Of a DNA stretch of 9,554 bases, positions 5,932 to 9,554 are shown one piece after another. Where the stretch lies: contig CAMJFV010000057.1 of assembly GCA_946405045.1 (NCBI GenBank), positions 1-9,554 on the forward strand, read 5' to 3'. Below the pieces are notes generated by a model, which made no database searches, was not told where the DNA came from, and saw nothing but the letters and a program-made list of their open reading frames with translations. Both the position numbers and the translations under genes were made by a program. The stretch is from an uncultured Bacteroidales bacterium (GTDB taxonomy: Bacteria; Bacteroidota; Bacteroidia; Bacteroidales; Paludibacteraceae). Numbering within the stretch: position 1 is the stretch's first letter; every line of letters begins with the position of its first letter.

Positions 5932-6867
5932 ATGAACAGCAAACTACCAAGTTGGATCGCCTCACATATCACGCTCATCGTCGTGGCTGTGACCGCTGTG
6001 GCGCTATTCGCACCGTCTTCTTTCTTATGGATTGGCACTGGAGCCATCACTCCTATGTTGGGCGTGGTGATGTTCGGTATGGGTCTGACTCTCAAACCGT
6101 CTGATTTCAAACCAGTATTGATGCATCCGAAGGAAATTGTGATTGGCGAACTTGCCCAATTCATCATAATGCCTTTTGTCGCCTGGACGCTTTGCCGTCT
6201 GCTCAACCTGCCATCCGAACTCGCTTTGGGTGTGATTCTTGTGGGTTGTTGCCCAGGAGGCACTGCCAGCAATGTGATATGTTATCTTGCAAAAGGAGAC
6301 GTTGCTCTCAGCGTCGCCATGACGGGTGTTTCCACACTTCTTGCTCCGTTTGCCACTCCAGCGCTCGTCCTTCTTCTTGCCGGGGAGACGGTGGACGTGG
6401 ATGTCTTGGGAATGTTCATAAGCATCGTACAGGTGGTGATACTTCCAATCGTTGTGGGTCTCGTCGTCAACCACTATTTCAAGAATTTCACACAGAAAGT
6501 CACGCCATATATGCCGATGATCTCCACCCTTGCCATCGCAGCAATCATAGGAATCATCGTTTCACATAACGCTCAAAACATAATCGGATGCAGTCTGCTT
6601 GTGGCTGTCGCTGTCATACTTCACAATCTTCTTGGTTTATCACTTGGCTACGTCGCCAGCATGCTGCTGGGTCTGCCTCCTGAAAAAAGGACATCGATAA
6701 GCATAGAGGTGGGAATGCAGAATTCCGGACTGGCGACTTCGTTGGCAGCCACCCACTTCGCCATGTATCCGTTGGCAGCCGTGCCAGGAGCTATCTTCTC
6801 CGTGTGGCACAACTTTTCAGGCAGCATAGCGGCACAGGTATTAAAAAGATGGAACAACTGCAAATAA
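5932..6867 (+). CDS. BASS-family (bile acid:sodium symporter) transporter
   Basis: A 311-residue inner-membrane protein with about nine or ten hydrophobic spans, the usual size for prokaryotic BASS members, which move organic anions with sodium. Signature blocks are MFGMGLTL (47-54), VGCCPGGTASNV (104-115) and EVGMQNSGLA (259-268), where the glutamate and glutamine match the sodium-binding residues of the family. The loop at 146-156 (LLLAGETVDVD) separates the two halves. I prefer the ATG at 5932 (MNSKLPSW) over the TTG at 5902 because the latter lies in the -7 box. It is followed after 12 bp by the HxxEE protein gene, likely one operon. Substrate cannot be told from sequence; bile acids, pantoate or other organic acids are possible in the family. 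Confidence 0.93.
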   Translation: MNSKLPSWIASHITLIVVAVTAVALFAPSSFLWIGTGAITPMLGVVMFGMGLTLKPSDFKPVLMHPKEIVIGELAQFIIMPFVAWTLCRLLNLPSELALGVILVGCCPGGTASNVICYLAKGDVALSVAMTGVSTLLAPFATPALVLLLAGETVDVDVLGMFISIVQVVILPIVVGLVVNHYFKNFTQKVTPYMPMISTLAIAAIIGIIVSHNAQNIIGCSLLVAVAVILHNLLGLSLGYVASMLLGLPPEKRTSISIEVGMQNSGLATSLAATHFAMYPLAAVPGAIFSVWHNFSGSIAAQVLKRWNNCK

Positions 6868-6879
6868 CAACTCCGTCGG

Positions 6880-7413
6880 ATGGATACGATATCAATATAT
6901 CTCATAATTCTGTTTCCTATCACATTCATCATTCACGATGGAGAGGAGATTCTGACGCAACACAAATGGATGCTGACACACAAAGACACATTGATAGTGA
7001 GATTTCCAATGTTAAGACCGGCGTTGAAGCATCTCTCTGGAATGAGCACTAAGGCATTTACCATTGCGGTGTTGGAGGAACTGGCACTTATCTTAATAGC
7101 CACAGCTTGCGTAATTGCAGGCACACCCTACTCCACTGAAGTTTGGGCGATAATGTTCATGGCTTTCTCCATACATTTCCTGATTCACGTCGGACAAGGA
7201 ATAATCATAAGAGGATATGTGCCCGGACTCATTACAAGCGTCATGCTTCTCCCATTCGCCTACATCGGAATGCAGAATGTCTGTGCGATATTCAGTGCGA
7301 CGGAATTGCTTCTATACGGAGCTGTCGGAGTAGTGGCGATGGTGGTCAATCTCGCGTTCGCCCATTGGTTGGGATTCAAATTTACAGAAGACAAAACTGA
7401 ATCATCAATTTGA
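6880..7413 (+). CDS. HxxEE-motif integral membrane protein
   Basis: A 177-residue membrane protein with about five hydrophobic spans. The motif H19-D-G-E22-E23 gives the HxxEE signature of a poorly characterised membrane family. Further possible metal ligands sit in membrane regions: E66-E67 (VLEELAL), H99 and H103 (HFLIHVGQG). The arrangement suggests a buried metal site, but no activity is established. It follows the BASS transporter gene by 12 bp without a visible ribosome-binding site, so the two are probably cotranscribed and could handle the same compound. The ATG at 6880 begins MDTISIYLII, leading directly into the first span. Confidence 0.82.
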   Translation: MDTISIYLIILFPITFIIHDGEEILTQHKWMLTHKDTLIVRFPMLRPALKHLSGMSTKAFTIAVLEELALILIATACVIAGTPYSTEVWAIMFMAFSIHFLIHVGQGIIIRGYVPGLITSVMLLPFAYIGMQNVCAIFSATELLLYGAVGVVAMVVNLAFAHWLGFKFTEDKTESSI

Positions 7414-7460
7414 ATATAAGTCAAAATAGCCCAATAGAACACCATTTTTACATATTAAAG

Positions 7461-7491
7461 TTTGTCCGTTTGATATTTATGCCTACCTTTA
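7461..7491 (+). promoter_or_regulatory. Promoter of the UbiA / HAD / GT-C operon
   Basis: TTTG (7461-7464) and TACCTTTA (7484-7491) are separated by 19 bases, the ideal Bacteroidetes spacing; the -7 box differs from TAnnTTTG only in the last base. Transcription would start near 7498, leaving a leader of about 64 bases before the ATG at 7562. Confidence 0.65.
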
Positions 7492-7505
7492 CATTAATAG
7501 AAACA

Positions 7506-7540
7506 GCTACGATTCTCATTGTAGCGTCAAACTAAGGAGG
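7506..7540 (+). promoter_or_regulatory. Leader hairpin and distant Shine-Dalgarno-like sequence
   Basis: GCTACGAT (7506-7513) pairs with ATTGTAGC (7518-7525) around TCTC, with one G-T pair, close to the predicted transcript start. A strong anti-ribosome match, AAGGAGG (7534-7540), follows, but it is 21 bases from the ATG, too far for normal use. In-frame ATA (7544) and ATT (7553) codons lie between. Strong Shine-Dalgarno sequences are uncommon in Bacteroidales, so this leader may have a regulatory role. Confidence 0.4.
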
Positions 7541-7561
7541 TCCATAAAAAACATTTCAAAA

Positions 7562-8452
7562 ATGCTGAAAGAAGCACTCAAGATTGTCCGTCCTCAACAA
7601 TGGGTGAAAAACCTTTTCGTTTTTCTTCCTCTATTCTTCGATAAACATCTGTTTGAGATTGAATACTTGCTGCCTACTGTCGTAGTATTTGTGGCTTTTT
7701 GTGCCATTGCAAGCAGTATCTATTGTTTGAATGACATTTTCGATGTTGAGTCAGACAGAGTTCACCTTCAAAAGAGAGAACGACCAATTGCGAGCGGAAA
7801 AATCAGCAAACAGACCGCTTATATCATCATGATTATATGTGCCACTGTTTCCGCCATATCAATCATCATTGGTGACTTTTCCTTAGGAGGCAACAAATCC
7901 ATTCTTTGCACCATAATCCTGACCTATTTTTTAATGAACATTGCATATTGTATAGGTCTGAAAAACAAAGCTATAGTTGACATAATCATCATAGCCATAG
8001 GGTTCGTACTTCGTGTTTTGGCAGGAGGTTTCGCATCTGGGATATGGCTCTCTCAATGGATTATTCTGATGACATTCCTTCTATCTCTTTTCCTCGCATT
8101 AGCCAAGAGGAGGGACGACGTGTTGCTTTTCCAAGAGACTGGAGAGAAAACACGCAAGAATGTGGACACCTACAATATCCCTTTTCTCAATGCTGCCATC
8201 TGCATTGTAGGAAGCGTCACTCTGGTCAGCTATATCATGTATACACTTTCTCCCGAAGTGACAGAACGGTTTGGAAGTCAGAATCTATATCTCACATCCG
8301 GATTCGTGTTAGCGGCGATAATACGTTATATACAGATCACCTTTGTCGACGAGAATAGCGGAAGCCCGACAAAGATCCTTCTGCATGATCATTTTATCCA
8401 GACATGCATCATTGGCTGGCTATTTTCTTTCGGCATCATAATCTACCTATAG
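7562..8452 (+). CDS. UbiA-superfamily decaprenyl-phosphate phosphoribosyltransferase-like enzyme
   Basis: A 296-residue membrane protein with about eight or nine spans, close to the DPPR synthase branch of UbiA prenyltransferases (Mycobacterium Rv3806c type). That enzyme joins 5-phosphoribose from PRPP to a polyprenyl phosphate. Seen are RPQQWVKN (10-17), the first aspartate motif N57-D58-I-F-D61-V-E-S-D65, KRERPIASG (71-79), then YCIGLKNKAIVD (129-140) running into GFVLRVLAGG (147-156), and AKRRDD (181-186). The Y-x-x-x-L-K and R-x-x-A-G-G blocks separate this branch from quinone prenyltransferases. It is the first gene of a plus-strand operon, with the HAD gene 3 bp downstream. Start: the ATG at 7562 gives MLKEALKIVRPQQW, normal for the family. 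Confidence 0.9.
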   Translation: MLKEALKIVRPQQWVKNLFVFLPLFFDKHLFEIEYLLPTVVVFVAFCAIASSIYCLNDIFDVESDRVHLQKRERPIASGKISKQTAYIIMIICATVSAISIIIGDFSLGGNKSILCTIILTYFLMNIAYCIGLKNKAIVDIIIIAIGFVLRVLAGGFASGIWLSQWIILMTFLLSLFLALAKRRDDVLLFQETGEKTRKNVDTYNIPFLNAAICIVGSVTLVSYIMYTLSPEVTERFGSQNLYLTSGFVLAAIIRYIQITFVDENSGSPTKILLHDHFIQTCIIGWLFSFGIIIYL

Positions 8453-8455
8453 ACC

Positions 8456-9049
8456 ATGGAGAAAAAAAGAAAAGTGGCGGTATTTGATTTTGATGGCACA
8501 CTTACCACGAAGGACACTTTTGTGGAATTCATCAAATATGCGTGTGGTACATGGAAATTTCTCTTTGGATTTCTACTCTATTCTCCACTCTTGATCCTGA
8601 TGAAACTTCGGTTATACCCCAACTGGAAATGCAAACAGAAGGTGTTTTCCTTTTTCTTCAAAGGAATGGATCATAATGAGTTTCGACGCTACTGTGAGCG
8701 ATTTTCGGAGAAGATAGAAGAGATCAAGAATCCCGCGGTTTTTGACATTTTCCTACAACATATCAACGAAGGAACGGAGGTATACATTGTGAGTGCCAGC
8801 GTCGACGAATGGATAATTCCATTCTGCAACAAGTATGGAGCGAAAAGCGTGATAGGGACAAAGATAGAAACAGATTCAAAAGGCATGTTGACGGGAAGAT
8901 TCTCAACCCGAAACTGCTATGGACAGGAAAAAGTAGAGCGATTCAAAGAAGAGGAACCCGACCGCGACGTCTACACACTTTTCGCTTATGGCGACAGCCG
9001 TGGTGACAAAGAGATGATAGAATTCGCAGACAATGGTTTTTGGGTATAA
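8456..9049 (+). CDS. HAD-superfamily phosphatase (subfamily IB-like)
   Basis: A 197-residue HAD hydrolase. Motif I D11-F-D13-G-T-L holds the nucleophile aspartate, motif II is S113-A-S in VYIVSAS, motif III is probably K159 in GQEKVERF, and motif IV is YGDSRGDKEM (178-187) with the metal-binding aspartates D180 and D184. The cap is a helical insert at about residues 25-95, with a short hydrophobic stretch (FLFGFLLYSPLLILM) that may bring it to the membrane. Its place 3 bp after the phosphoribosyltransferase suggests it removes the 5-phosphate from polyprenyl-phosphoryl-5-phosphoribose. In mycobacteria a different fold (PAP2) has been assigned to this step, so the assignment is inference. The next gene starts 21 bp later. 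Confidence 0.88.
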   Translation: MEKKRKVAVFDFDGTLTTKDTFVEFIKYACGTWKFLFGFLLYSPLLILMKLRLYPNWKCKQKVFSFFFKGMDHNEFRRYCERFSEKIEEIKNPAVFDIFLQHINEGTEVYIVSASVDEWIIPFCNKYGAKSVIGTKIETDSKGMLTGRFSTRNCYGQEKVERFKEEEPDRDVYTLFAYGDSRGDKEMIEFADNGFWV

Positions 9050-9070
9050 ACAATAGAGACAACATCTTAT

Positions 9071-9554
9071 ATGGCAAAATCAATAAAAATATTATTTCTG
9101 ATCAGCATTCCTGTATTCCTATGGGGATTGCTTCTTATTCTTCCCACATTCGACGACTGGACATATCTGACCGCACCATATTTCGGCGATTTTTTCGACA
9201 ATAAAGGGTTGCTCCCTTACAAAAGCTATTGGCGTCCGTTTGATGCGACGATAGGCTATATTTTAGGATTGAACTATAAGATGTTCCCCGCTTTGAATCA
9301 TATTCTGATCTTGCTTGGACATGTCGGAAGTACGATATTGGTGTATATGCTCACAAAGAAGAATATACTTGCCGCCACATTCTTCTATCTGTCGACAGCA
9401 ATGCTTGGCACAGTGTTGGATATCGACTCTGCCAACCAAGTCTATTCCCAATTCTGGGGACTTATGGCTCTGTGGTTTTACCAAAAAGAGAAGAAATGGC
9501 TATGGATCGTATGTTTTCTTATTGCGACGTTTGTAAAAGAAAATGGAATTATGT
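9071..9554 (+). CDS. GT-C-like polyprenyl-phosphate-sugar glycosyltransferase, 5' part only
   Basis: An open frame from the ATG at 9071 runs 161 codons and off the window edge without a stop. It starts with a hydrophobic helix (residues 5-25). A periplasmic-side acidic pair follows in PTFDDWTYL (26-33; D28-D29) and then YWRPFDAT (53-60), the pattern of the first loop of GT-C membrane glycosyltransferases, where an acidic residue is catalytic. Further hydrophobic segments appear near 74-95, 98-115, 126-137 and 143-154. VKENGIM (155-161) fits the KE-G motif seen in loops of such enzymes. Such proteins move a sugar from polyprenyl phosphate to an acceptor outside the membrane. Coming after the DPPR-synthase-like and HAD genes, a pentofuranosyl donor is likely. 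Acceptor unknown; only the first third or so is visible. Confidence 0.7.
   Translation, partial: MAKSIKILFLISIPVFLWGLLLILPTFDDWTYLTAPYFGDFFDNKGLLPYKSYWRPFDATIGYILGLNYKMFPALNHILILLGHVGSTILVYMLTKKNILAATFFYLSTAMLGTVLDIDSANQVYSQFWGLMALWFYQKEKKWLWIVCFLIATFVKENGIM

Noticed and set aside
6025..6474. 149-codon minus-strand frame inside the BASS gene
   Set aside because: It is antisense to a gene with unmistakable family signatures.

Overview
The window looks like a piece of a Bacteroidales chromosome (Prevotella/Bacteroides-like). The protein families fit this. Several promoters carry the Bacteroidetes -7 box TAnnTTTG, most genes start without a Shine-Dalgarno sequence, and one gene pair is joined by an A/G-rich low-complexity repeat of a kind often seen in these genomes. 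I found no rRNA, tRNA, CRISPR array or transposase.

Left part (1-1750): a minus-strand Fic-domain AMPylase (207-1274) with a built-in inhibitory helix and a C-terminal winged helix. About 480 bases of AT-rich DNA follow that hold no convincing gene but four strong inverted repeats. Two of these are near-identical 27-base palindromes, one beside the Fic promoter and one forming the terminator of the next operon.

Middle part (1754-5073): a tightly packed minus-strand operon transcribed in the order radical SAM enzyme (spore-photoproduct-lyase-like), permuted ATP-grasp-like ligase, WbqC-family protein. Spacings are 3 bp and a 4-bp ATGA overlap, with a canonical promoter about 170 bp upstream and a hairpin-plus-T7 terminator downstream. 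I recognise the families but not the pathway. The set looks like a small biosynthetic cassette and is the best candidate here for an undescribed system.

Centre right (5405-7413): a minus-strand NifX/NifB-type small Fe-Mo-cofactor-binding-like protein, divergent from a plus-strand pair encoding a BASS-family sodium-dependent transporter and an HxxEE-motif membrane protein.

Right end (7461-9554): a plus-strand operon with a good promoter. It encodes a UbiA-superfamily decaprenyl-phosphate phosphoribosyltransferase-like enzyme, a HAD phosphatase, and a multi-membrane-span GT-C-like glycosyltransferase cut by the window edge. Together they suggest synthesis and use of a polyprenyl-phosphate-linked pentofuranose (ribose or arabinose) donor, as known from mycobacterial arabinan synthesis.
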